Below are positions 33,063 through 43,414 of a stretch of 64,000 nucleotides of DNA, piece after piece (position 1 is the stretch's first letter; each line of letters opens with the position of its first letter). The stretch is taken from NCBI RefSeq assembly GCF_000004825.1, contig NW_008805103.1:371941-435940 (forward strand), written 5' to 3'. The DNA is from Heterostelium album PN500. Its lineage: Eukaryota > Evosea > Eumycetozoa > Acytosteliales > Acytosteliaceae. The translations under genes were made by a program, and so were the position numbers. The notes below the pieces were generated by a model. It searched no databases and was not told where the DNA came from. It saw nothing but the letters and a program-made list of their open reading frames with translations.

Positions 33063-35912
33063 TTATATATAATAATCATCCTCATTTGGATTAAAAGTAT
33101 TAAGTTTTTGATTGTTATACATATCTACAATCTATTTTGTTTTTGATAATTTAGTTTGTTAGTAATGGTGGATGTTAGTTAAATGATATTTGATATTTAA
33201 CTTACCTGAGAAGTATTAGTTGCATCTTCAGGGTTCTTATCTTCTCTAATTCTAATGAATCTAGGGAAACGAAGAGCAATACCTTTGACAGGATCAAGAG
33301 TACCCGCAGCGGCAGTGTGAATTGGTGAAATCGAAAGATCGGCAGCCAACACTTCCCAAACTTGTTTTGGCGAGAACCATACATCTGGTTTCAATTGTTC
33401 CGACACACGATACATATTCTTTGGATTCTGAATGATATGTGGAGTCAATTGTTCTGTAAATTGTTGTAATTGTTCATCACTAAATCCAGTACCAATCTAA
33501 AAATAAAATAAAAGAGTAGTTTAAATTAATTAACAAAGATTCCATTATAATTATGTTTTTTTTGATTAATCTTACTTTACAAAGAGTTTGGAAATCTTCG
33601 TTGTCTTCATCGTAACACGCCAATAGGTATGCACCGTATACACCAGTTCTCTTTCCTTTTCCGTACCATGCACCGATCGGTACGATATCTACGGAATCGG
33701 TCATACCCTTGAGATAGTCTTTTTTGATTTTCAACCAGTTGTATGAACGCTTCGATGGTTCATAGATTGATTTCTCCTTGAATGTCTTTACCATCAGTCC
33801 TTCGCAGTTGGCCTTGACAGCCTCCTCAATGTATGCCTGGATCTCGGCGACATCAGAGATATTCGAGTACTGAGCATAGGAGAATACACCCTCCGATTCA
33901 TTGAAATTCGATTTCAATACTTCACGACGACGAGAGAGTTGTTCGTCAATCAGCGACGTTCCATTGAGATACAACAAATCGAATGCGAAAACACACACTG
34001 GAATCTTGATTTGATCGAGGGACACACCCTTTCTTGGACGAGAAGAGAGAATCTGGAATGGAAGAATCTTTTTGTTGGTCGGATCGAAAGCGACTGCCTC
34101 GCAATCCAGGATGAAATTCTTGACTTCGCTGCCCATAAACTTTGGAATGTTGGCAATGATATCTGGATACTTTCCAGTGTAATCCTCAAGATTTCTAGTG
34201 TAGATCTTTACTTTGCCATCGTCGTGACGGTGAATCTGCACACGCTCACCGTCGTATTTATATTCGCAAGTGAATTCGAGGTCTTGGAAACGATCCAACA
34301 CCTGGGAGATACCGTTGGTTGGTTGGGCGAGCATCGGCTTCACCGGGATACCGACACGCAGCTTACAGGTCTCCAAGATGGTGTCGACACCGTTCTCTTT
34401 GAGCAGCAACGGCACCAAAGTATCGTAGTTTGGTGTTTGACTGTAGGCACGAGTGATAGAAGCAATCGCCTTTTCCACCTTCGCTTGGAACTCCTCTGGC
34501 GAGATCGATTTTCTCACATCCAACGTATTATCATTCGGTGTAATAGTAATCGCTCTAGAGAGTGCAGTAATAACCGAACCCTCTGCCAAACCAATTCTCA
34601 ACTTGCCTTGCAAAGAACGGATAATATACATTGCTTCACAGTCCTTACACGCAACCAACAGTTTCTTGATTAAATCTTTCTTTTTATTTTGTGACTAAAG
34701 ATGTTGTTGATTAGTAAATTGTTGAGAAATGAAACGGTTATATAGATAGATTATAGGTGATACTTTACAGCATTTCCAGTTAGATTGGCAATATCATCGA
34801 ATGATTTAAATACACTTTTTATGGTGAGGGGTGGCAGTGGAAACATGGTTTGTTGAGTGGTACGCGACGATTGTGCAACGATTCCGAGATCACCAGCATC
34901 TTTCGCCTCCTGTTTAATGGAATCCATCGTTCTACCGGTGGATTCAGAAACGGCTTTCATGAGGATCGACTCACCGATTCCCAGTTCCTTTCCGCTGTAG
35001 GATGGACCGATTTTGTTGATCGACAAGTAGATGCAGGTAACCAAGTCGGCTGGCGACAGTACGATGACCGAACGGAATAGATTGGTGAGGTTTTCAATGA
35101 TGAGAAGACGACGACTGGTTTCTTCGATTCTCTCGAAAGTCTTGGCCAACGCCATATAGGGAACGACCTGCCCTTTCTTCCAAGGTGCATCTTTGATTGG
35201 ATCGTATTTCGAGAGTGCTTTCAACTCTTGTTCCAGTACTTTGGCAGATCCTTTCACTTTGGACAACACCTTTTTACGCACAAACTTAGTCACCACTTTC
35301 TTCTCACCTTCTTCCTCAACTTCCTCTTCCACCTCTTCTTCCTCTTCAATCTCTTCCAATACTTCATCATCGCCATCTTCAACTTCATCAACCTCCTCAT
35401 TCTCTTTAATATCTTCCTCTTCTTCCTCTTCTTTGTCCTTCATTTCTTGGTCAAATTTCTCTTTCTCTTTCTCTACAACTGATTCTTTTGGTGGTATTTT
35501 ACTTCCAGTTGATTTGGTAACTGCAAATCTATTACCAATTACCAGATTATTATTATTATTATCGTTGTTATTAAGTGAAGTGGTAACGACTGTTTCCGAT
35601 TTCGATGTAGCTTGTGTTGTTGATTGTAGTTGTTCTGCTTCTGATTTTGGTGGTATTTTCGTTCCAGTGGATTGAGTTACTGCAGTCTTTGTAAAAATTT
35701 GATTATCACTACTACCATTATTACTATCCTTTTTATTTGTACTGGTGAAATGCATATCTAATGATTGTTGCTTCTTAGCCGGTGATGTTGTTGAAGTTGT
35801 AGTCTCTCCTTTCTTTTTCTTTTCCTTTGTTGTAGTTGCTCTCTTTTTCTTTTCTTTTGTTGAACTATTACTAACATTATTATTATCTTTCTTTTGCTTT
35901 TTCAATGGTACT

Positions 35913-35958
<46 letters not shown>

Positions 35959-36559
35959 GATCAACATAATCATCATCATCATCATTATCTTCGGCAATAT
36001 CTTCATCGTTATCATCATCATCATCATCTTGGATAACATTCTTATTCCTTCTTAATCTACTCATTTTATTATTACTATTATTATTGTTTGTTCCAAATAA
36101 TTCATCATCGACATTGTCATCGCCATCGATATTGGTTTTAGTTGATTTATTTTCAGCGCCATCATCAACATTATCATCGTCCTCACTAAAAATATCATCT
36201 GAATTAAACTTATTCTCTTTTTCTTTTATTTCTTTCTTTTCTTTGGTAGCTACTTTCTTCTCCTTTTTCTCCTTACTATTCTTATTCTTATTATTTGTTG
36301 TCTTTTTGTCAGTGACTTCTGTTGAATCATTCTTTCTCTTTACAGAAGTACTACTAGTTGACTTTGTCTTTGTTGGAGTTGTAGGTTTATTACTAACGTC
36401 AACTAATAATAATATTGATGCATTAATACTAATTAATAAACCAAAAGAAAATGTTTTAATCTAAAATAATATACCTTTATCTGTTGATGTTGTTGCAGCA
36501 GTATCATTCTTTGGTTTATCAGATTTTGATGTCAAAAATGACAACATTGAACTCTGCAT
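33063..36559 (-). CDS. lig1: ATP-dependent DNA ligase I
   Basis: Exons 36475-36559, 34769-36402, 33576-34694, 33206-33496 and 33063-33131 join in phase to 1065 residues. The start MQSSMLSFL aligns with the PCNA-binding start of human ligase I (MQRSIMSFF), although the last aromatic is Leu. A long Lys/Glu/Asp-rich, repeat-coded region follows (poly-Glu from CTT repeats near 35910-35955). Then come the ligase N-domain, the adenylation motif KYDGERVQIH (Lys near residue 719), later motifs including EGLMVK and the KIKKDYL motif, and the OB-fold end RFPRFIRIREDKNPEDATN. The last 23-codon exon (SQIVDMYNNQ..EDDYYI) is short and easily missed. It seals Okazaki fragments and repair nicks in the nucleus. 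Divergent from the gene at 36841. Confidence 0.95.
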
Positions 36560-36840
36560 TGTTATTACTAATTAACTAATTATAGATTAAAACTATAGTT
36601 ATAAATATACACTAAAATAAATCAATTGAATAAAATATAAAGTTGAATAATTTACAAAAAAAGATATATTTTAAAGTTTAATGATAAATGAACCGCCAAA
36701 AATTTAAATTCATATTAATCAGAAAATTGTTTTTAAAAAATGAACTACATTTTATTTTTTTTTCAAAACCGTGATTAATCTTATCTTTGCTTAGTTGCAA
36801 TCATTTTTGATTATTTAATAACTAAGTACTTAAAATAAAT
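36560..36840. promoter_or_regulatory. Shared divergent promoter (ligase I / F-box-like gene)
   Basis: Only 281 A/T-rich bases separate the two divergent start codons, so both promoters must lie here. T-run and TAAAT tracts only; no defined operator seen. Confidence 0.5.
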
Positions 36841-38466
36841 ATGAACAATAATAGTTATAATAATGATAATAATAATAATAATATAAAAACATTTGATAGT
36901 TATTTACAAAAGAGAATATTTATAGAATTATTTAATGATAAACTTTATAGCTTCAAATGGAGGTTATCATTGAATTTAGTTTCAAAACGATGGTTTGATT
37001 TCATGAAGAGTGAACTATTTATTTCAAAGATAAAAGTTAGATGTGATTATCCACAAATTATACTAAAGAAGAATACAGTAACTTCGAAATCAAATAATAA
37101 CAAGACGGATCTACTTCACCTATTAAATAATCAATTTTGTATTCTTAGATATTGTAAATTTTTAAATATAAATGTTGGAGGTTGTTCTTCATCCTTCAGC
37201 AAGTATCTCACTATTCTTGATAGAGTATTCAGTGCTGATTTTCTAATAGCTACAGCTACCTCAACAACTACAACTACAACTACAACAACAACTACTTCAA
37301 CTACAGATAAACAGCAACAACAATTTCAATATGAAATTTGTTTTCAGATTGGTGACACCAATAAAATAAGTAGTGACTCTATGTTTGAGTTGTGTAGATT
37401 TATCAATCGACACAATCGATCGATTTCGATTGTCGGTGATTTCAGTTTTCCGCTTTGCCAGACATTTCTAGAGAATATCAATGTTCCATTCAGATCGCTG
37501 TCTACTTTTGAAATGGTGGAATCGCTAGCCGACCAACCCACCAGAGAAAAGATATTCATTCCGGGTGTTGAGTCGATCGGTTGTTTCTCAATGGATAAAC
37601 TGAACCAAGATATTCCCTTGGATTTCGCCAACAGCCTCCGGAGTTTCAAATATTACAACATCGACAGCTCAATTGTTCGAGAGTTACAATTCCTTCAGCA
37701 ATGTAGTCAGCTCACCAAGCTTTTCATCTACAGAGAAACATCCATTTGCTTGGAGTCGATCTTGCAATTCATCAATGGTTGTCAGACTCTGCGCTCGGTA
37801 CATCTCCACTTGGAAATAACAGATTCTATTCTGTCGGCGATACTACTGAATCCAAACATCAAGAAGTTAGACGTTGCCAAATCCACTGATGATGATTGGC
37901 CCGTGGAAATACATGACCGACTCAATGCCAAATATAGTCAACTGTTTGTCGCCAACTCGACTTTGCGATCACTAAAATTCCGACTGATGCGATACAATTT
38001 ATTTTCAGAGGTTGAAAGATATAGAATCCTATATGATCCAACCAAGTTTGTTACCAATCTCAGACATCTGCGTATCAATTTAATATTACCAGATCACCAG
38101 CTGTGGACTCAATCACTAAATACTGTTGCCAATACAACACTTCAACACATAAAACTTGGTGTTGTTTTTAAAATTGGACCTATCGATTTAAAACCATTGA
38201 TTCCAATTCTATCGCTGCAATCTCTTCGGAAACTGGAAATATCACCTGAAATCACACATAAAATTAATAAACCCAACCGATTTGTTAAATTGTTGGAATC
38301 GAATCAATCTATTCAGCTAGTCAACGCTCAAACAATTGTTGATTCAGATCCACCTACACTCATTGTCGTTCTGAGAAAATCCGAACATTTCAGATTAGAT
38401 GGAATTGCATCGAAAATTAAAGTGAATCCTATAAATAATAATTTCTTTGGTAATTATAAATTATAA
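36841..38466 (+). CDS. F-box/LRR-like dictyostelid protein
   Basis: A single-exon gene of 541 residues. After an Asn-rich start comes an F-box-like segment (YLQKRIFIELFNDKLYSFKW, SLNLVSKRWFDFMKSE). The middle has a Thr tract encoded by ACA/ACT repeats. The C-terminal half has irregular leucine-rich segments (LQQCSQLTKLFIY, INGCQTLRSVHLHL, NPNIKKLDVAK, VTNLRHLRINLIL, LQSLRKLEIS) typical of the many dictyostelid F-box/LRR proteins. It probably acts as an SCF substrate receptor, by analogy. No signal peptide or membrane helix is evident. Confidence 0.75.
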   Translation: MNNNSYNNDNNNNNIKTFDSYLQKRIFIELFNDKLYSFKWRLSLNLVSKRWFDFMKSELFISKIKVRCDYPQIILKKNTVTSKSNNNKTDLLHLLNNQFCILRYCKFLNINVGGCSSSFSKYLTILDRVFSADFLIATATSTTTTTTTTTTTSTTDKQQQQFQYEICFQIGDTNKISSDSMFELCRFINRHNRSISIVGDFSFPLCQTFLENINVPFRSLSTFEMVESLADQPTREKIFIPGVESIGCFSMDKLNQDIPLDFANSLRSFKYYNIDSSIVRELQFLQQCSQLTKLFIYRETSICLESILQFINGCQTLRSVHLHLEITDSILSAILLNPNIKKLDVAKSTDDDWPVEIHDRLNAKYSQLFVANSTLRSLKFRLMRYNLFSEVERYRILYDPTKFVTNLRHLRINLILPDHQLWTQSLNTVANTTLQHIKLGVVFKIGPIDLKPLIPILSLQSLRKLEISPEITHKINKPNRFVKLLESNQSIQLVNAQTIVDSDPPTLIVVLRKSEHFRLDGIASKIKVNPINNNFFGNYKL

Positions 38467-39416
38467 ATAATACATGTAATTGATACTAATCTTTTTTTTT
38501 ATCTTAAAATAGTGAAAATCAATCACGATTCTATACAAAAAGAAAATGTTGAACCAAAGAAAGAAACAAGTTTTAAAAAAGCTATATCTTGGTTTTTTAA
38601 ATAGCAATTTGTTTATTAATAGTAATAAATTTACAGTCCTATTTCCATAACTTTAATTATTTCTATCTTAAATGGATAAATTTTTGATAAATATTGTGAT
38701 ATATATTTTTTATTCAATCAAATGATTGCTGGAACAGTATCAAGTTCTTTTTAGGAAAATGTATGTGTTAAAACCCAACTCACACTTACATTCAACACAC
38801 ACTTACACTACAACACATTCACTTAAGTCAGCCATCATAAACTCAACTAGTTAGTTATGAACATATATATATCATCAGTACAAACAACACAACTTAACAG
38901 CTATCAGACGAATGACATCACCCACTCTAAATAGATTACCAACAATAACATCTGTAGTAACCAGTCAACTATAATATTCATGAAGATGTGATGGTAAACA
39001 GTAAAACAATGGTGAGTACCATAGTTCGAAAGGTGAGATAATAGTTATAGAGAACAGATAGAACAATTAAGAATCTTTAAGCTATATGCAAGTTGTATTT
39101 TAGAACTTTTTATATGAATGAACTTAAGGATATTTTCATAGTTGCTTTTTATAATCAACGTTGTTGAGAAGATAGAGTTGTCTTCAATCTGTATTTATAA
39201 ATGGTTGAGCCAAGTTTTTTTTTTTTGTTTTTACATTATCCTAAGGATTAATATCCTTGAATACTGACAGTCATGAGCTTGATATTTCCCTACAATTTAT
39301 TTATTGTTGGAGCAGTTCAGCCACAGGCCGGCTGAGATGGCTATCATTTTTGAGTAAGGGATCATGTTCCCAGAGTCAAGAGTATTTTTGGATGTGTATT
39401 ACCACTCTTTACTTAC

Positions 39417-39450
<34 letters not shown>

Positions 39451-39485
39451 CGCGCAAAATGGGACCTTAAAACATAAAATCTTGT
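38467..39485. other. Gene-free region with possible mobile-element debris next to a tRNA gene
   Basis: The left half (about 38760-39000) is rich in CA/ACA words and less A/T-rich than usual. Around 39243-39415 is another less A/T-rich stretch without coding frame, ending in a run of about 23 A (39418-39440) that stops 45 bases from the 3' end of tRNA-Val. This arrangement is what a truncated non-LTR element with an A-tail would leave, but no protein remnant supports it. Confidence 0.35.
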
Positions 39486-39558
39486 ATCAAGAATGGGAAT
39501 CGAACCCATGACCCAAACCGTGTTAAGGTTTTGTGATAACCAACTACACCATCCTGAC
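39486..39558 (-). tRNA. tRNA-Val (anticodon AAC)
   Basis: On the minus strand 73 bases fold as a full cloverleaf. The acceptor arm GTCAGGA pairs with TCTTGAT (two G-T wobbles); the D-arm region is TGGTGTAGTTGGTTATCA. The anticodon stem AAACC/GGTTT encloses TTAACAC (anticodon AAC, Val). The T-arm ATGGG/CCCAT encloses TTCGATT. No intron and no encoded CCA. Internal A and B boxes are intact, so it should be transcribed by RNA polymerase III. Confidence 0.93.
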
Positions 39559-40390
39559 CTTGATGTTTGTTTTATTTCATTTTAAATTTTTAAATTTTTA
39601 AATTTTTGAAAATTTTAAAATTTAAAAAATTGATTTTTTTTTTAATTTCCTTGTGAATTCAATCAGATTGCCAGGCTTTTTACAAATTTAAGTTGTTTTT
39701 AGTCTTTAGTTGATGTTGATTCTCCTAAGTCGAACTCTGGTGGCAGTAGTTGGAAGTTCTGTGTTGCACCCAATTGTTGCTGTCGAGGAGCATCTGGGCA
39801 TAAGAAACTGTCTTGAAACATCTTCGGCTTTAGTCTTGCGTGAGTACACTTGACATGGATCTGGCAGTTAGAGAAAGACAACGACCCGTCTTCTTGGTTC
39901 CAACCATATTTATGCATTGGTCCGATTGTTTTTGTGAGTTTATTTTTATTGTTTAATTTTTAAACAATGTAAATTTGTTTTGTTTTTTTCGTTTTTGATT
40001 GTAGGAATCTTTTTACTATCAACATTTCCATTCATCCTTCTAACAGCCCGCTGTGACTCCCGTCTGGTCTTAGTGTTAACTTACTTTATTATGTGGATTG
40101 ATACAGAAATATACTAGAATAAGAAATACCTTGGAATATGGAGACTATCAAGAATAATAACTAATCACAAACACTATAATAATCTTACATGTTTGTAACT
40201 AATAAAAGTTGTCGTATTTTATTCATATTAAATAACTGCCGTTGAAGATTATCCGTAAACGTTGTAACGTCCTTGTTTTAGAAGTTAATCTAGATATTTG
40301 ATGCTAACAAATATCCAAATCATCGTGTTTTACAGTATCCATCATTAAATAATTTTTTTATTTCAAAAGAAAACTTTATATTTAATTTAT
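39559..40390. other. tRNA upstream flank with unidentified, less A/T-rich fragments
   Basis: Bases 39699-39917 (minus strand) hold an open frame of 72 codons with Cys/His-rich text (SNCQIHVKCTHARLKPKMFQ) and a TAA, and 39985-40075 continues with basic coding-like text in another frame. No full gene could be built and no family recognised. An 8-base perfect hairpin (GATATTTG / CAAATATC) lies at 40293-40315. Because tRNA flanks are preferred landing sites for dictyostelid retroelements, I suspect old mobile-element debris. Confidence 0.35.
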
Positions 40391-42459
40391 TTAATGACTC
40401 TCTTCGAGGATGAGGGATTTTGAAAGTGCTAGAATATTGATAGAATAAGTGAGTGGCGATGATGACCAGTATGGGAATGGATCGGGATTGTATGATGTCC
40501 AGTTGACTGGCACACTGGCGTTCATCCATTTCATTGAGAGCATAGCTTGGTATTGGTCGTGTGGAAGCACACCGTTGATTGCACCGACAATTGCATCAGG
40601 ATCGGCCAGCGTTGGACTGCATGTCGATCCGTTGACATACTGACAGAAGTTCATAGGGTAGTGATAGGGGAATGAAGTCATTCCCTTCATGGAACCACTA
40701 AAGAATGCATTGTAAATCTGTGTTTGACTCTTGAGAATGTTATCGACCACATGAGAGACACCACCGTCGACTGCCGCCAAAACAGCTGCCGGTGTATTCG
40801 ATCTCCAAATACGCTTGACACTGTCTGGCGATGAAACAGTCCAGGTGTCAATCAACACATTCAGCGCAAGTCCACTACTAAAGAAAAGATCCTCGCCATA
40901 TTTCTCTTTGACTCCAAAGAAAGTGTCATCATTTCCCAAGAAATCATACCAATAGAAACCTCCTTTTCCATTATCTTGCATTCTCGACAAAATTTGATTT
41001 GTACCATTATTCATCATTAACTCACGTAATGATACCAATGTATTATATAACTAATAATAAAAAAACAATATATTAATAATCTAAAGTTATTGGTGATTCA
41101 ATTCTATTATTATCTTTGGATAACTTACGACTGGTGGTAACGCGTTTGGTGAAATTTGATTTTCAGTTTCAAGTAGATCAACAACACGTGAAATGAACCA
41201 ACTGAAATCATAGATCGATGGATAGTAGAGTAATGCCAAGTCTGGACGTTTATATACAATTTCACTGTTGACTCCCCATTCGATGAGAGAGGTGATCGAG
41301 TTGATCATGCGCTCGACGTCTTGGGTGATGAGTTGTGCTCCATTTTGGATGATCGACGATGCCAATCCAAAGAGAGTGTTGATCGATACCGAAAGATCGA
41401 CATTGTTGACGTTGAATGGCATCTGAAGATATGGGAAGTAAGCAGCTTGCTGTGGAAGACTCATCAACCAGGTTCCAGGCAGCACCAAATCGTCTTGGTT
41501 GTTTCCGAGTGCAGTCCAATCCTCGAGGAACTCATGCAGTACATAGTAGGTACGCGGATCAATCGTAGAGGTTGTAACATCGCTTGAGAACGGTCTATAA
41601 GCATATCTCAAAATAGTCTCAATCGTTTTGTTGGCATTGGGATTGGCAGCTTGCCAAGTCTTGGAGATGTATGGATGTGTCGCGGCCATGTTGGCGATAA
41701 CGTTTCCAAGTGCCAAGTTGCATCCAGTGTCGTCGGAATCCGGTGGAATTCTGAATGCCACTTGCAGTGAATCCAACATCTGTTCGAACGCTTTCAAGTC
41801 GGTGACGATCTTGTACTTCTTGAAGAGGTCGGCCAGCCAGATTGCTGGATCCTCAAACTTGTTGTATTCATCGACGAGGTTGATGAGATTCGTTGGGAAC
41901 TCGGTGTAGGTGCCCAGTGATTGGTTGTAAACCTGTGGCCAGAATGTGTAGACACCGGAATCCGAGTCGGAGTTCTTGTCGTGGTAGGTAAGGATGGCGT
42001 CGACCGCCATATCCATCATGGTTTCATTGAGTTTGATGAAACCGATTCGCTCCGATTGCAGCAGAGTGTACACAACAAACGTGGTAACAAACATATTGGA
42101 ATCGGGGATTGCAAACATTCTTCTCAGTTCGGTAACCATTTCGTTGCCACAGAAATTCAAATGAATCTCTGATGGAAACAATCCTTTTTGTTCTGCCCAA
42201 GTATCCATAAACACATATGGTTGTGAATTTCTTTAAAAATTGAAATGTTTCAAAACATATTAATATGTTTTGAATTGATATTACTATTAGAATTCTGTAT
42301 AGAATCTACCTACTTAATCTGTGAATTTTGAACAAATTCCAACAGCTGTTGGATGGTAAAGTTTACTTTGTCGGCAGGCACTGCATCTACATTATAAAAA
42401 CTACACAGACATGTCAAAAACAGTATCACTGTTATTGACTTATATATTATATGATTCAT
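40391..42459 (-). CDS. Secreted protein of unknown function, three exons
   Basis: Exons 42314-42459, 41129-42230 and 40391-41050 join in phase to 635 residues. The ATG at 42457-42459 opens a signal peptide (KSITVILFLTCLCSFYNVDA). The body is largely helical and Trp/Tyr-rich, with FWPQVYNQS, GTWLMSLPQQAAYFPYLQMP and GGFYWYDFLGNDDTFFG, and has NXS/T sites. No transmembrane helix or known catalytic motif is obvious. The pattern reminds me of an alpha/alpha-barrel secreted protein, but I cannot assign a family. Introns are short with GTAGGT and GTAAGT donors. Divergent from the multidomain gene at 43415. Confidence 0.75.
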
Positions 42460-43414
42460 TGTCTGTAAAAATATATATATCTTTATGGCTAATCTAAAAT
42501 CTTTTTTCTTTTCTTTCGACAGATATATTTATTATATTATTATTATTTATATATTTAATTTTAGATTTATATTTAAACAACAAACTTATTTCAAAATTGA
42601 AAATGCAAAAATCACTTTCTCTTTAGAGGTGATCGTGAGTGATTCCGCACCACTCAACACACAACACAACACACAACTAACTTTTAATTAAAATGACGAA
42701 TAAAATAAAAATATAAAATAATAAAATAAAATATAAAAATATAAAATAAGTTTGATTATAATATTATTACTGAAAGTTTGTATTACAACAACTATTAACT
42801 AATTAGTCAATGAGCAATATAAAATCGGAGTTTGAAATTTCTTTTAACAAAAGTTTTTTAGCAAAATTTTCAATATTTTTAGTTTTTTTTTTTTGATTTG
42901 GGATGTTTCCCAATAATTGACTTATGATCACGTGATGTGATATTTTTAATAGAACTAGAATCACGATTGTTTAATGATTTTTCTTATTAGAACATTCTAT
43001 TTTGCAAATATTATAATCATATACTCTAGAGTTAGAATATATTATTATCTAATCAATTATTTTATTTGCATTTTGTCAAGTACATTTTATTTGTTTAGTA
43101 TTTTTATTTTACTTTTTGGATAACAAACAATGATAATATTCATTTAATTGAACAATCTTTTAATTACTAAACAAATGTTGGTGATTTCGAATAAATTGAT
43201 ATGTAGTCTATTTTTAAAAAATTCTATTTCTGTTCTTCGATTTTTCCTTACTTTTTTTTAATTTTATCAACTATATCTAAAAACAAAAAATTAATTATCA
43301 TAACACTATTTTTTCTACTCAATTATTAAGTTATAATAATAATTAATGTATAGATACCAACTAAAACAATTGAATTCAACAAATAACAAATATCCAAAAC
43401 AAATTAATTAGCAA
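42460..43414. promoter_or_regulatory. Divergent intergenic region
   Basis: 955 A/T-rich bases between head-to-head genes. ACACAACACAACACACAACT near 42659-42677 is a CA-rich element close to the secreted-protein gene. GATCACGTGATGTGATA near 42926-42942 contains an E-box-like CACGTG. No gene seen. Confidence 0.45.

Noticed and set aside
35193-35675. 160-codon Ser-rich + strand open frame
   Set aside because: It is the antisense of the Glu/Asp/Lys-rich region of DNA ligase I; (CTT)n repeats give Ser runs.
38760-39000. CA-rich stretch starting TGTTAAAAC that could be read as a terminal repeat of an LTR element
   Set aside because: No second copy in the window and no element body; left as undetermined flank of the tRNA region.
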